NCBI RefSeq assembly: GCF_020171345.1
Contig: NZ_JAIUZM010000002.1
Coordinates: forward strand, 728,739 to 792,738
DNA: 64,000 bases
DNA from: Microbulbifer agarilyticus
GTDB lineage: Bacteria; Pseudomonadota; Gammaproteobacteria; Pseudomonadales; Cellvibrionaceae
Reading direction: 5' to 3'
A program made the translations under genes and the position numbers. The notes below the pieces were generated by a model that did not search any database, was not told the DNA's origin, and worked only from the letters and a program-made list of their open reading frames with translations. Shown piece by piece: positions 52,715-61,486 of the stretch. The stretch's first letter is position 1, and each line of letters begins with the position of its first letter.

Positions 52715-54190
52715 ATGCCCGCTTTAATGATCCAAGGGACAACTTCAGACGCAGGTAAGAGCACCCTGGTCGGTGCGCTCGGCCGCCTTTTTGCACGCCG
52801 AGGTGTTCGGGTTGCCCCCTTCAAGCCGCAAAACATGGCTTTAAACAGTGCGGTTACCGCTGACGGCGGCGAGATTGGTCGCGCGCAAGCATTGCAGGCT
52901 CAGGCCTGCGGGGTCGATCCGCATACAGATATGAACCCGGTATTACTGAAGCCCGCATCGGATACCGGCGCGCAGGTGATTATCCAGGGCAAGGTGCTCG
53001 GCAATATGCAGGCCCTGGATTACCACCAATACAAAACGACCGCAAAAAATGCGGTACTGGAGTCCTTCGCAAGGCTCACGAATGAGTACGATTTGGTCCT
53101 CGTTGAGGGCGCCGGGAGCCCCGCGGAGATCAACCTTCGCGACAACGATATCGCCAACATGGGCTTCGCCGAGGCCGTCGATTGTCCGGTGGTACTCATT
53201 GCCGACATCGATCGCGGTGGCGTATTCGCGCACCTCGTAGGCACACTCGAATTACTTTCCCAATCTGAACGTGACCGGGTCGTGGGATTCGTCATCAACC
53301 GGTTTCGGGGTGACTTGGCGTTGTTACAGTCGGGCCTGGATTGGCTGGAAGAACGGACCGGCAAACCGGTACTCGGCGTACTTCCATATCTGCATGATTT
53401 GTATCTCGATGCAGAAGACGCGATTAGCACCCAGCAAGCGCGTCACACACCGAAATTGAAGGTGGTTGTACCGGTATTGCCTCGCATCAGCAATCACACC
53501 GACTTTGACACGCTGCGTTTGCATCCAGAGGTTGATCTGCAGTTTGTGAGCGTCCGCGAGCCACTGCCCGCGAGTGACCTGGTTATCCTGCCGGGCAGTA
53601 AAAATGTGCGCGCAGACTTAAACCACCTGAAAGAAAACGACTGGCAATCTCAGCTTGATCGCCACCTGCGCTATGGTGGCAAACTGATTGGTATTTGTGG
53701 CGGACTGCAAATGCTTGGTCGCAACGTATGCGATCCAAAAGGTGTCGAAGATTTGCCTGGCACGCAAGCAGGCTTCGGTTATCTCGACTACACGACGACG
53801 CTTACCCCACAAAAAGCCCTGAAGAATGTTTCCGGTGTACTCGCCCTGAAGGGTAATTCGACGGACATTCCTGTACAGGGATATGAAATCCATTGCGGCA
53901 TTTCCCATGGGAATGCTCTGAACAACCCGGCCATATTTATTCGAGATGAAAGCGGGATGAGGGCAGAAGGGGCCGTCAGTGCCGACAATCAGATTCTTGC
54001 TACTTACATCCACGGCCTGTTCGACCTGCCAAAAATCCAGCAAACCATTTTGCACTGGGCGGGACTGGAGTCCAGTGTTGCGGTGGATCTAACCAAGCAT
54101 CGGCAACACCAACTCGACCGTCTCGCAGATATGGTCGAAGAGCACATGTGCAAAGATTGGCTCAAGGAATATGCAGCGCACACTTTTTAA
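52715..54190 (+). CDS. cobQ: Cobyric acid synthase
   Basis: Amidates four carboxyl groups of adenosylcobyrinic a,c-diamide using glutamine, giving cobyric acid. The N-terminal P-loop ([20 protein letters not shown]) belongs to the dethiobiotin-synthetase-like domain; the C-terminal glutamine amidotransferase domain has the catalytic Cys in [14 protein letters not shown] and the His region ATYIHGLFD. Start ATG 52715 (491 residues). Its last 20 bp overlap the btuF start. Cobinamide salvage does not need this enzyme, so its presence implies fuller corrin-ring processing than the visible genes alone. Confidence 0.96.
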   Translation: MPALMIQGTTSDAGKSTLVGALGRLFARRGVRVAPFKPQNMALNSAVTADGGEIGRAQALQAQACGVDPHTDMNPVLLKPASDTGAQVIIQGKVLGNMQALDYHQYKTTAKNAVLESFARLTNEYDLVLVEGAGSPAEINLRDNDIANMGFAEAVDCPVVLIADIDRGGVFAHLVGTLELLSQSERDRVVGFVINRFRGDLALLQSGLDWLEERTGKPVLGVLPYLHDLYLDAEDAISTQQARHTPKLKVVVPVLPRISNHTDFDTLRLHPEVDLQFVSVREPLPASDLVILPGSKNVRADLNHLKENDWQSQLDRHLRYGGKLIGICGGLQMLGRNVCDPKGVEDLPGTQAGFGYLDYTTTLTPQKALKNVSGVLALKGNSTDIPVQGYEIHCGISHGNALNNPAIFIRDESGMRAEGAVSADNQILATYIHGLFDLPKIQQTILHWAGLESSVAVDLTKHRQHQLDRLADMVEEHMCKDWLKEYAAHTF

Positions 54191-55076
54191 ACTTGTAATT
54201 ACTGCCTGGATCCTCGCTATCGCAAGCACCGTTTCCGGCACTGAGCTGGCAAATGCGTCAATACGTGTGCAAGGCGCTGATGGCGTGTGGTTGGAACTGA
54301 AGCAGCCAGCAGAGCGAATCATTGCGCTGGCGCCAAGTATTGTCGAAAACATTTACAGCGCGGGAGCAGGGGATAAGCTCATCGCCGCAATCGGCAGCGA
54401 TTATCCCGAAGCTGCGCGTCAGCTACCCGAAATCGGCAACCATCAAATCATCAATTACGAAGCGCTGCTTGTTCTAAAGCCTGACCTTATTATCGCCTGG
54501 TCGTCAGGGACAGGCAGCCGCAAAATAGAAAAGCTGAGAGAACTCGGCTTCACGGTGTTCGTCACCGAAACAAAGTCCCTGCAAGATATTGCGGGTAACG
54601 TTCGCACCTTTGGCGAAATCGCCGGCACCAGCAGCGTTGCAAACCGAGCGGCAAATGATTGGACCCGGCGCCTGCAAAATCTGATGCGCGGCAGCAAAGA
54701 TAAACAAAATGTAAGCGTGCTATATCAGGTTTGGCACAAGCCGTTACAGACACTAAATGGCGACCATTTGATCAGTGATATCATCGAGGCTTGCGGCGGC
54801 CGCAATGCCTACGCCGACGCCGCCGTACTCGCGCCTCAAATCAGTGTTGAATCGGTACTGGATCGAGATCCCGAAGTCATTATCGCCAGTGGTCTCGGCG
54901 AAACACGCCCCCAATCACTGGATGATTGGAGACGTTACCCGGGACTCACCGCGGTCAAAAACAACAATCTCTACCATGTACCACCAGATATCATCCAACG
55001 CCACACAATGCGCGTTCTGGATGGTATGCAGCTGGTCTGTGACCAGCTCGATCAAGCCCGCGATAGAACTATGTGA
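54171..55076 (+). CDS. btuF: Cobalamin-binding periplasmic protein BtuF-like
   Basis: A 301-residue substrate-binding protein of the helical-backbone class, with a signal peptide ([19 protein letters not shown]). The lobes show [60 protein letters not shown] and [16 protein letters not shown], typical of BtuF/FhuD-like proteins. It would hand B12 from BtuB to a BtuCD transporter, which is not encoded here. It overlaps cobQ by 20 bp and is the last gene of the riboswitch operon; a recombinase gene comes convergently 26 bp later. Confidence 0.91.
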   Translation: MQRTLFKLVITAWILAIASTVSGTELANASIRVQGADGVWLELKQPAERIIALAPSIVENIYSAGAGDKLIAAIGSDYPEAARQLPEIGNHQIINYEALLVLKPDLIIAWSSGTGSRKIEKLRELGFTVFVTETKSLQDIAGNVRTFGEIAGTSSVANRAANDWTRRLQNLMRGSKDKQNVSVLYQVWHKPLQTLNGDHLISDIIEACGGRNAYADAAVLAPQISVESVLDRDPEVIIASGLGETRPQSLDDWRRYPGLTAVKNNNLYHVPPDIIQRHTMRVLDGMQLVCDQLDQARDRTM

Positions 55077-55102
55077 CCAGCTGATAATTAAGCCACTCGC
55101 AT

Positions 55103-56347
55103 CTATTTCACATCCCGCTGCTTACCACTTTTCGCGCGAACTCGACTTTCCGTGTGGACATAGACCGTGTCGGTGATCGCCATACTCGAGTGACCCAAAT
55201 CCTCTGAAAGATCTTTTAGCGCGCGGCCGCGCTCCACCTCCATACTTGCGCCGGTATGCCGCAACCAGTGGCTGGAAGCCTCTTTCAGCTTGTACGCATG
55301 ATCTTCTCCCTCAGCCTGCCGCATTTCTTCATAGGCACGGTCGAAAACCTGTTGCACCACACGGGTAAGTTGTCTGGACGTCATGCCGCCCTGACCGCGA
55401 ATCTTCTCCACGATCGGCTGATTTTCGCCCGTGGAGGGAAAAGGGCTCATGCCGCGGTATGCGCGGTAACGCTTGAGGAACGGGATAAAGCTATCTGGCA
55501 CTGTGATATCGCGTAATTTACGGCCTTTTCCGAAGATCTTTAGCCACCAGTTGGCGTCTGAATCCTGCCAAAAATGGCTCATGACCGGACTCCATTGCGC
55601 ACGCTCAGACAGCTCGGAAATCCGCAAAAACAGTGTCTTTAAGGCACAGATTACAAACAAGCTGCGCTCATAGATCGGATCTTCATCGGCCATGGTCAAC
55701 GCGACATCGAACACGTATTGCCACTGCGCTTCGGTTAACCGACGGACTTCCTTAACCTGTGCGTCCTTGATGAAATGTCGGCAATCGCGCTTGGCAATCT
55801 GCGCGGGATTACCGTACAGATGCTCCTCATTCATTAAGTACTTATAGAACGCGACAATCCCGGTAAAGGTCGCTGTTAAGGTCTGTTGGGATGGCTTGTA
55901 TTTGCGCTTATCCGGCTCAGAATTGGTGTTTTCGAGACTTTTCGGCACTTTCAGCTTAAATGGAGCCCAGGCAGGATTGGCTACAAAGCGACCATTGTTG
56001 AACTGAAACTTGTCGTGATTTGCCAGACAGATCCAATCAACCGGTGGCTGCCAGCAGAAATCTGCGTACTCCAGAATGTCTGCCTTACGTAGCCGCTCCA
56101 TGGGCAGGCCCTTAACCAGGAACAGCCACAGGAGAAAACGCTCGGTTTCGTTACGGAAACGTGTGTAGGTATGTTCAGACTTGTTGCGGCCGGTATAACT
56201 GAGAAACTCCTGGCCCCAGAGCCAGTGCGGCCGCCACCAGGATTCGCCATTCTGGAGAAACGTATGTAGATCGGGATAATCGTTAAAGCTCAGATCCTTA
56301 AGCTCACTGTATGTGGGATACAGCGGGACGGGTTGTGGGATAGCCAT
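55103..56347 (-). CDS. Tyrosine recombinase / integrase
   Basis: A site-specific recombinase of the tyrosine family, 414 residues from ATG 56347 (427 from ATG 56386). An N-terminal core-binding domain (residues ~40-185) is followed by the catalytic domain with Arg242 (TLFLRISELSERA), Lys in GKGRKLRD (~275-277), His360-x-x-Arg363 (SHWLRHTGAS), His386 (DLGHSSMAITD) and Tyr396 (TVYVHTE). All catalytic positions are intact. It lacks the extra patch that marks integron integrases, so it is not IntI. It is convergent with btuF and opens the accessory region. Its target site is unknown. Confidence 0.9.
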   Translation of the reverse strand: MAIPQPVPLYPTYSELKDLSFNDYPDLHTFLQNGESWWRPHWLWGQEFLSYTGRNKSEHTYTRFRNETERFLLWLFLVKGLPMERLRKADILEYADFCWQPPVDWICLANHDKFQFNNGRFVANPAWAPFKLKVPKSLENTNSEPDKRKYKPSQQTLTATFTGIVAFYKYLMNEEHLYGNPAQIAKRDCRHFIKDAQVKEVRRLTEAQWQYVFDVALTMADEDPIYERSLFVICALKTLFLRISELSERAQWSPVMSHFWQDSDANWWLKIFGKGRKLRDITVPDSFIPFLKRYRAYRGMSPFPSTGENQPIVEKIRGQGGMTSRQLTRVVQQVFDRAYEEMRQAEGEDHAYKLKEASSHWLRHTGASMEVERGRALKDLSEDLGHSSMAITDTVYVHTESRVRAKSGKQRDVK

Positions 56348-56497
56348 AGATACGCCTGAAAGTCCGGATTTCAGTAAAGAAACCATTCTAAGGCCTTAAA
56401 TACGCTATGTCGAATACTAAAGGGTATCGGAATTAAAATACGGTATAAGGACCCCCAGCTTAACCAATTCTCCGTACCACGGCCGCAGCCCCAGAAA

Positions 56498-58066
56498 TCA
56501 TTCGATATCTAAAACCTCAAAATCGCCGGGCTTCCACTCCTTCGAAAACCATCCTTCAGTGGGACCGTAGAGCCTAAGAATCGCAAACCAACCTTTGCCG
56601 GGCACTGTTTGTATCCAGTTCGTTTTCGAGCCCGTGGGCGGCTTGGGGCCAAAGTAGAGATCAACCGATCCGTCAGGGTTCGTCTTTAGGTTGTCTCGTT
56701 TATTGTTCTTTGAAGGAAAGGCCTGATCGGTTTGTAACTCAGATCGGGTTTGCGGGTCATAAATCACAACTGACCAGAAATCTTTGGCGGGAACATTCTT
56801 GGGTACTTTTAGTTTGTAGTGGCGACCTCCATCGAGAAACGCGCCCTTCGAATCGCGATATCCAATTGCGTACTGTGAGCCTGCACCTGGAATCTTAAGC
56901 ACCATTGCTGGCGTATTCACCGTGGCCTGATAGAAGAAAACTGTGCGAGCATCAAGGTTGCGCCCACCTTCACCCTTCTCACCGCGCAACCATTGATAAT
57001 TCCCACCAACAAAAGCGCTGTACCATTGCCGGTCATCGTAAACACGTGCCTTCTCATATCGGTTGTCAAACATGATCGCCCTTGCCGTACCGTTTCCGAT
57101 GGCAACAGCGTCTGTCAATATCTTCCGCATGCGATCATCTGGACGAAAAGGTATACCTTTTTCGATACCAATCGAGGACGCAAGTCCGCGTAATTCTGGG
57201 TCCAGCATCGAGATCGGCTCACGCTGAATCACGTCGTCAATTTCTTCATAAAAATCATAATTATTTGCGTGGATCGTGTTAAACGGAATCTCAGATAAGG
57301 AAATAAACTCCATTTTTTGGGGCCGCTTTCTTTGCGCGTATGGATAGATACGGAGCCCCTCTTCATAGCTTCGAACCGCTGCATCCGTTTTACCATCGAC
57401 AAGAAATCCCCGAGCGATCAGCCAATTGACGTAGCTCGTGGATTTGGCAACGAAGTATTCCTCCCCATCCACCTTAGCGGCATACCCACCCTCCGGCGGA
57501 TCAAGCTCCCCCTGGTAATCCGGCGGAAGTATCAGGTAGCGACCGCCCTGCCCCTTATCTAGCCCTGGCGCACCCATGTCGACTACAAAGCGGAAGAAGG
57601 CATCATTCACGGTACTCGGGCCGATCCCCGGGGGTATCTCAACCACCACGGGACCCGCCTTCTTCAGATCGAAGAAAGCCGAAGCGTAAACAGTGTCAGT
57701 ATTACCGGTTAGAAATAATGGTGTAGAGTCCATGAGCTTTGTCATGACTCCAACTTTGTTCATGGCATCCACACCAACCGATTGGTGGCCAAGATAAAGT
57801 GCCTGCAGCGATGCCATAGGAATGAAGTTGAGGAACACTTCGGTTCCGCGGATAAAATCTAGGTGGTTGTAGAGCTTTTCAGCGGTTTCTGGCGTCGGCC
57901 TGCCATCTTGAAACTCGAGTACACCGATTGATGTTTCCACGCGCTCTGGCGTCAATATGTTCTCAGGGATAGGTGTATTGTAGCCAGGTCTAACGGGCTC
58001 CGTTGCCATCGCCTCGATCAAAAACAGGCACAAAACGATCAAAATGGAATAAGAAGTCGCACGCAT
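56498..58066 (-). CDS. DUF1254/DUF1214 domain exported protein
   Basis: A 522-residue protein with an N-terminal signal (MRATSYSILIVLCLFLIEAM), a DUF1254 region (EVFLNFIPMASLQALYLGHQ ... FLTGNTDTVYASAFFDLKKA) and a C-terminal DUF1214 region (SVVIYDPQTRSELQTDQAFP, GWFAILRLYGPTEGWFSKEW). Both domains are common together in bacteria; the function is not known. ATG 58066 is used because it begins the signal peptide; 16 further codons are open upstream. No operon partner is evident. It is read in the same direction as the recombinase downstream. Confidence 0.88.
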   Translation of the reverse strand: MRATSYSILIVLCLFLIEAMATEPVRPGYNTPIPENILTPERVETSIGVLEFQDGRPTPETAEKLYNHLDFIRGTEVFLNFIPMASLQALYLGHQSVGVDAMNKVGVMTKLMDSTPLFLTGNTDTVYASAFFDLKKAGPVVVEIPPGIGPSTVNDAFFRFVVDMGAPGLDKGQGGRYLILPPDYQGELDPPEGGYAAKVDGEEYFVAKSTSYVNWLIARGFLVDGKTDAAVRSYEEGLRIYPYAQRKRPQKMEFISLSEIPFNTIHANNYDFYEEIDDVIQREPISMLDPELRGLASSIGIEKGIPFRPDDRMRKILTDAVAIGNGTARAIMFDNRYEKARVYDDRQWYSAFVGGNYQWLRGEKGEGGRNLDARTVFFYQATVNTPAMVLKIPGAGSQYAIGYRDSKGAFLDGGRHYKLKVPKNVPAKDFWSVVIYDPQTRSELQTDQAFPSKNNKRDNLKTNPDGSVDLYFGPKPPTGSKTNWIQTVPGKGWFAILRLYGPTEGWFSKEWKPGDFEVLDIE

Positions 58067-58344
58067 GTACTTTAACCACCCTTCAACCCGGCCGCCACCG
58101 GGCAAAATAATCATGTATCACAAGTCAATACTAGGCTGAATGGGTGTATATGAACCGACAACTAGCGTACTAATCGACCCCAGCTCGAAAAAGAGGCTTC
58201 AATTGGTGGGCTTTCGTGTGAGGGCAAAATGCCTAGAAAATGCGATATGAAGTCAATAGTGGCAGCTAGATCTACATAGCTGAACAACAGAGCGAACTCC
58301 CACATCTACTGGATGCCAAGAAACAGCGCTCGATCCAGGCCTTG

Positions 58345-58647
58345 CTACGAAACCAACCAGCCCAGACCAAAGATTACTGCCGCAGCGAGTATGATCAATA
58401 GCCCTCGCATCATCAGGGATCGTGGATATTCTGCCTCACGGTACAGGAGGGAGTAAGGTATTCCGGTAACGGGCCCTAGAAAGATGGTAACCAGCCCCCA
58501 GAGCCAGCGCTGGTTTCCTATTGCTGTGAGCGCAGCCATCAAACCCCCAAACCAGCACAAAGTAATTCCAACAACGAAAATGACAAATGCCGGAATCGTG
58601 ACCCACTGATTCGATATGAAATATTCCAGTAACGCCTGCTGACTCAT
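58345..58647 (-). CDS. Small inner-membrane protein of unknown function
   Basis: A 100-residue protein with three hydrophobic segments (IPAFVIFVVGITLCWFGGLM, RWLWGLVTIFLGPVTGIPYS, GLLIILAAAVIFGLGWLVS). The start is ATG 58647, since an unusually strong purine-rich site (GAGGAGGGAGGGGA) lies directly before it; the frame is open 17 codons further upstream. I do not recognise a family. It lies 95 bp downstream of the esterase-like gene on the same strand. Confidence 0.72.
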   Translation of the reverse strand: MSQQALLEYFISNQWVTIPAFVIFVVGITLCWFGGLMAALTAIGNQRWLWGLVTIFLGPVTGIPYSLLYREAEYPRSLMMRGLLIILAAAVIFGLGWLVS

Positions 58648-58742
58648 TCCCCTCCCTCCTCGTCGATTACATAACGCCCAACGCAAAGAAATTGGCATGA
58701 TCTATGCGACTGACCCATTCCATCATACCATCACTCTTTCCG

Positions 58743-59660
58743 CTAGCCGCCGCTCTTCAGATGACGGTCAAACCAATCGATCATCTCCTGTGAGACATTT
58801 ATGGGCGGTGCTTCTTGGAACAGACCCAGATCATGGCCAGCATCCGGTATTGTGATCAGCCGTGATTCCACCCCCGCCTCCTGGAGGGCACGGTACATAG
58901 CTTCGCTCTGGCCGTATGGCACCACGTTGTCCTTTGTACCATGGACCAATAGCACGGGAGCATCATCCACTGTGACATGTCCTACCGGAGACGCTTCACG
59001 GTAGAGCTTACCTTCAGCGGAATCTGGCCTCATCTTCTGCCAGTACACCGCGCCTAAAAATGAGGCAACCACATGGCGGGCACCTTCGGGGGAACCAGCG
59101 AATGAAAGTAAATCACCCGGTCCCGCGAGTGCCACTACAGCCTGTGCCCTTGAGCTTTCATTGTGCAGACGGCGTCCATCGATGGCACTATCCTCGTCGA
59201 GGGTTCCGAGCATATGGGCAAGGTAAGCACCTGACGACATGCCCGCGGCCCCGAGACGATCGGGGTCAACCCTATACTGCTCACTGTTACGGCGGATAAA
59301 ACGCATAGCGCGCCTGACATCTTCGACGGCTGCAGGGTAATGGAAACGTGGTGCCGCGCGATGACTAATTGCAAACACCGTATAGCCCGCATCAACCAAA
59401 GCCGGTGCACCGAATTCCGGAAACATCGCCGCTTCCCTCAGCGGCTTAGCATCATATGACAGTTCCTGATGCCAACCATTACCCATGATGAATACGACAC
59501 CTTTACCGTTAGGCGAGTCAGGGTAGTGTATATCCATCAATAGCGCCAATCCGGAATGCATACCGAATACGACATTTCTATCAACCCGGGACTGGGCGTT
59601 GGCATTGTTCACAAGAAGTGCAGCAAGACAGGTGCAGATAAGGACTGAAAGAATGCGCAT
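58743..59660 (-). CDS. Secreted alpha/beta hydrolase, esterase-like
   Basis: A 305-residue exported hydrolase. The signal peptide (MRILSVLICTCLAALLVNNANA) is followed by a BD-FAE/carboxylesterase-type fold: FAISHRAAPRFHYPAAVEDVR, GAAGMSSGAYLAHMLG with nucleophile Ser142, LLVHGTKDNVVPYGQSEAMY (acid Asp) and ITIPDAGHDLGLF (His). A Gly-Asn-Gly-Trp turn (MGNGWHQEL) may form the oxyanion hole. Substrate unknown. It is the last gene before the IS3 element and may be cotranscribed with the small membrane protein. Confidence 0.87.
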   Translation of the reverse strand: MRILSVLICTCLAALLVNNANAQSRVDRNVVFGMHSGLALLMDIHYPDSPNGKGVVFIMGNGWHQELSYDAKPLREAAMFPEFGAPALVDAGYTVFAISHRAAPRFHYPAAVEDVRRAMRFIRRNSEQYRVDPDRLGAAGMSSGAYLAHMLGTLDEDSAIDGRRLHNESSRAQAVVALAGPGDLLSFAGSPEGARHVVASFLGAVYWQKMRPDSAEGKLYREASPVGHVTVDDAPVLLVHGTKDNVVPYGQSEAMYRALQEAGVESRLITIPDAGHDLGLFQEAPPINVSQEMIDWFDRHLKSGG

Positions 59661-59807
59661 GCGATTCTCCGTTTTGACTTGTAAGAAATCTAATATTTTT
59701 GACTCTTTTCTGTGAAACAGTTCAGCTATCTATGCACGATCTAATCCGAACCCCAGCGGCTATTGAACCCCTTTGGGACTTAACCCGCTTTTGCACACAC
59801 CTAGTTG

Positions 59808-60701
59808 TTAGCATTTGATTTTACACTCAAATTCTTCAGGTGAAATATACCCTATTGACGAGTGCGATCTCTGATTATTGTAGTAGCGCATATATTCGAC
59901 CACTGTCGATCTTAACTGTTGTGCAGAATCGAACACCTGGCGCTTAATACGCTCTGTCTTGAATTGATGAAAGAATGATTCAATGAATGCATTGTCATTC
60001 ATATTCTTCACCCGATTCATACTCTGACAGATTCCATATCGACGCAATCGCTCACGATATTGGCCCGACAAGTACTCACTGCCACGGTCAGAGTGAAAGA
60101 TCAGCTCCGAATGATGCCCACGGTTTCTCACCGCCCGATCGATACTAGCTAGTGTCAGTGAGACATCCCTTCTATCACTAAGGGACCAAGAGACGACCTT
60201 CCTGCTGTAGCGATCCATGATCACCGACAAATACTGCCAGCTGCCATCCCTGAGTTTTATATAGGTAACATCACCCACCCACAGCTGGTTCGGTCGCGTC
60301 AGCTTAATCCCCTCTATCTTACATGTGATCCCGTAAACATGCCTGTAGGTACCTGGCCTAGCTGTGTAGATCCGCGATTTTACGGCCCTGAGACCATGAT
60401 TTCGCATGATCCTAGCCACCCGTTTTTGACCTACGTTAATACCTTTCTTTTTTAGCTCTTGGGTGATCTTGGGACTGCCGTAGCAGCCATCATGCCGGTT
60501 AAAAATTGATCTTATATGTATAAATAGCTCGCTATCTTCTTGGCGACGCTCACATACACCACGTCGACGCCAAGAATTGTAACCATCTCGAATGACGCCA
60601 TAGATACGGCACATCATGGCGATGCTATGTTTCTCTCGATTTTGATTTATGAACTCGAAGATTTCCCTTTTTGTCGCAAAGAGAATTGGATGGCTTTTTT
60701 T
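59808..60701 (-). CDS. IS3-family transposase OrfB (made by -1 frameshift as OrfAB)
   Basis: The DDE catalytic part of the transposase. Triad motifs are readable: WVGDVTYIK (first Asp), IFHSDRGSEY (second Asp) and DNAFIESFFHQFKTER (Glu). The HTH_21 region (RIYGVIRDGYNSWRR) and the helper RHDGCYGSPKITQELKKKG are also present. The -1 frame is open from the A7 run, reading SHPILFATKREIFEF then INQNREKHSIAMMCRIYG; the first ATG (60617) therefore starts inside the domain. Expression should be as an OrfAB fusion. Confidence 0.92.
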   Translation of the reverse strand, partial: KKSHPILFATKREIFEFINQNREKHSIAMMCRIYGVIRDGYNSWRRRGVCERRQEDSELFIHIRSIFNRHDGCYGSPKITQELKKKGINVGQKRVARIMRNHGLRAVKSRIYTARPGTYRHVYGITCKIEGIKLTRPNQLWVGDVTYIKLRDGSWQYLSVIMDRYSRKVVSWSLSDRRDVSLTLASIDRAVRNRGHHSELIFHSDRGSEYLSGQYRERLRRYGICQSMNRVKNMNDNAFIESFFHQFKTERIKRQVFDSAQQLRSTVVEYMRYYNNQRSHSSIGYISPEEFECKIKC

Positions 60702-60976
60702 AAAAGGGCATACTCTTCTTGAAGCAGGCTATGCTCCCGCTCCAACTTCCTGAGACGTTTCAGCTCCGACTTTACCTCAGGATCTATGTGGATGTTTTTC
60801 TTCTTAGCCATGATCTGCCCCCGTCGCATCTCCATGCACCAACGATAAAGCATCACTTCATGGATATCGAGAGCTTCAGCCACATGTTTGGCTAGTACAC
60901 CGGGGATATCGGTTAGCGAAACTGCTGTTGCTTTAAAATCGTCGTCGTAGCGGTTGTAGTGCTTTCTTCGTGCCAT
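60647..60976 (-). CDS. IS3-family transposase OrfA
   Basis: The 109-residue DNA-binding part: an N-terminal helix-turn-helix (YNRYDDDFKATAVSLTDIPG, LAKHVAEALDIHEVMLYRW) and a leucine-zipper-like helix (ELKRLRKLEREHSLLQEEYALLK). It overlaps OrfB in the -1 frame. The frameshift run is A7G on the minus strand (60695-60701), in the codons for the two Lys of ALLKKAIQ. It ends shortly after in SSSS. Confidence 0.9.
   Translation of the reverse strand: MARRKHYNRYDDDFKATAVSLTDIPGVLAKHVAEALDIHEVMLYRWCMEMRRGQIMAKKKNIHIDPEVKSELKRLRKLEREHSLLQEEYALLKKAIQFSLRQKGKSSSS
60694..60701 (-). other. Programmed -1 frameshift site (A7G)
   Basis: Seven A then G on the minus strand near the end of OrfA. Slipping back one base joins ...ALLKK to SHPILFATKREIFEF, the proper N-terminus of the catalytic region, so the shift makes the OrfAB transposase. 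Confidence 0.85.
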
Positions 60977-61024
60977 AAGACACCTCCATTCCAGTTAGGT
61001 GGAGGTGTGTGCAAAAGCGGGTTA

Positions 61025-61056
61025 GGTTCCGAGTCAACTGCTTGCGCTTGTTATGA
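61025..61056 (-). repeat. Truncated attC remnant at the IS3 boundary
   Basis: TCAACTGCTTGCGCTTGTTATG (plus strand) matches the right arm of attC D (TCACCTGCA-GCGCTTTGTTATGG) with few changes. It overlaps the 3' end of the 61034-61354 gene, where an attC should be. The other arm is missing: the IS3 right repeat begins directly at 61024 and no complementary arm is seen left of the IS. Confidence 0.65.
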
Positions 61057-61354
61057 GTACCTCCAGGAGTAGCAGCGCAACGAAGAGAAAAAAGAATATG
61101 AATGATGTTTCATACCTTCTTTTTACTCGTCTTTTAGACGCTAACACTTCCTTTGGTAGATCCTCTCGCTCAAGTTCCGCATTGCCAAATATCAGCCCCC
61201 AATAATAGTAGGAACGGTTGAAAAGCGAAAAATACTTTTTGTGAAGATCCGGACGTTCGTTCTTTACAGCCTTTAAGAGGCTCCTGCCTGAAACCGTGGC
61301 AAACAGAAACAACCCAAACCCCAAAGCAAAACAAATTATTCCAATAACTAGCAT
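61034..61354 (-). CDS. Integron cassette protein, two membrane segments
   Basis: A 106-residue protein with hydrophobic segments at both ends (MLVIGIICFALGFGLFLFAT and FIFFFLFVALLLLEVLIT) and a charged middle (residues 25-80). No family is recognised. It starts 16 bp from attC A and its last codons (VLITSASS) read into an attC R''-like core (CATAACAAGCGC) that is cut by the IS3 element at 61024. It is the most distal cassette visible. Confidence 0.7.
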   Translation of the reverse strand: MLVIGIICFALGFGLFLFATVSGRSLLKAVKNERPDLHKKYFSLFNRSYYYWGLIFGNAELEREDLPKEVLASKRRVKRRYETSFIFFFLFVALLLLEVLITSASS

Positions 61355-61369
61355 GCCGTCAGTACGTAC

Positions 61370-61486
61370 TCATAACGCCGTGCTCAGGGACGGCTTACCT
61401 CGTGCGCCTTTTGCGCGAAAATAGGAGCGCAGCGACTGCGCAAAAGGTGCATGAGGTAAGACGTCCCCTGCAGCACCTTGTTACGT
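61370..61486 (-). repeat. attC recombination site A (117 bp)
   Basis: TCATAAC at the left and GTTACGT at the right are the core sites, enclosing a long imperfect palindrome (CGGCTTACCTCGTGCGC ... TGCATGAGGTAAGACG with an inner CGCCTTTTGCGC / GCGCAAAAGG stem). The stop codon of the 61481-62155 gene lies inside its right core. Short class. Confidence 0.9.

Larger units (their letters stand above)
59781..61024 (-). mobile_element. IS3-family insertion sequence, complete
   Basis: A 1244-bp element bounded by 22-bp perfect inverted repeats (left 59781-59802 starting TAACCCGCTTTTGC; right 61003-61024). It encodes OrfA and OrfB on the minus strand with an A7G frameshift site, so it looks intact. 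The flanks differ (ACT before the left repeat, GGT after the right), so no 3- or 4-bp target duplication is visible. Its right end abuts the broken end of an attC site. Confidence 0.93.

Noticed and set aside
55103..56386. The tyrosine recombinase as the integron integrase IntI
   Set aside because: It is about 80 residues longer than IntI, shows no IntI-specific patch, is 5 kb from the nearest attC and lies at the distal rather than the attI end of the array.
59770..61035. Target-site duplication of the IS3 element
   Set aside because: Flanking bases (ACT on the left, GGT on the right) do not match in 3 or 4 bp.
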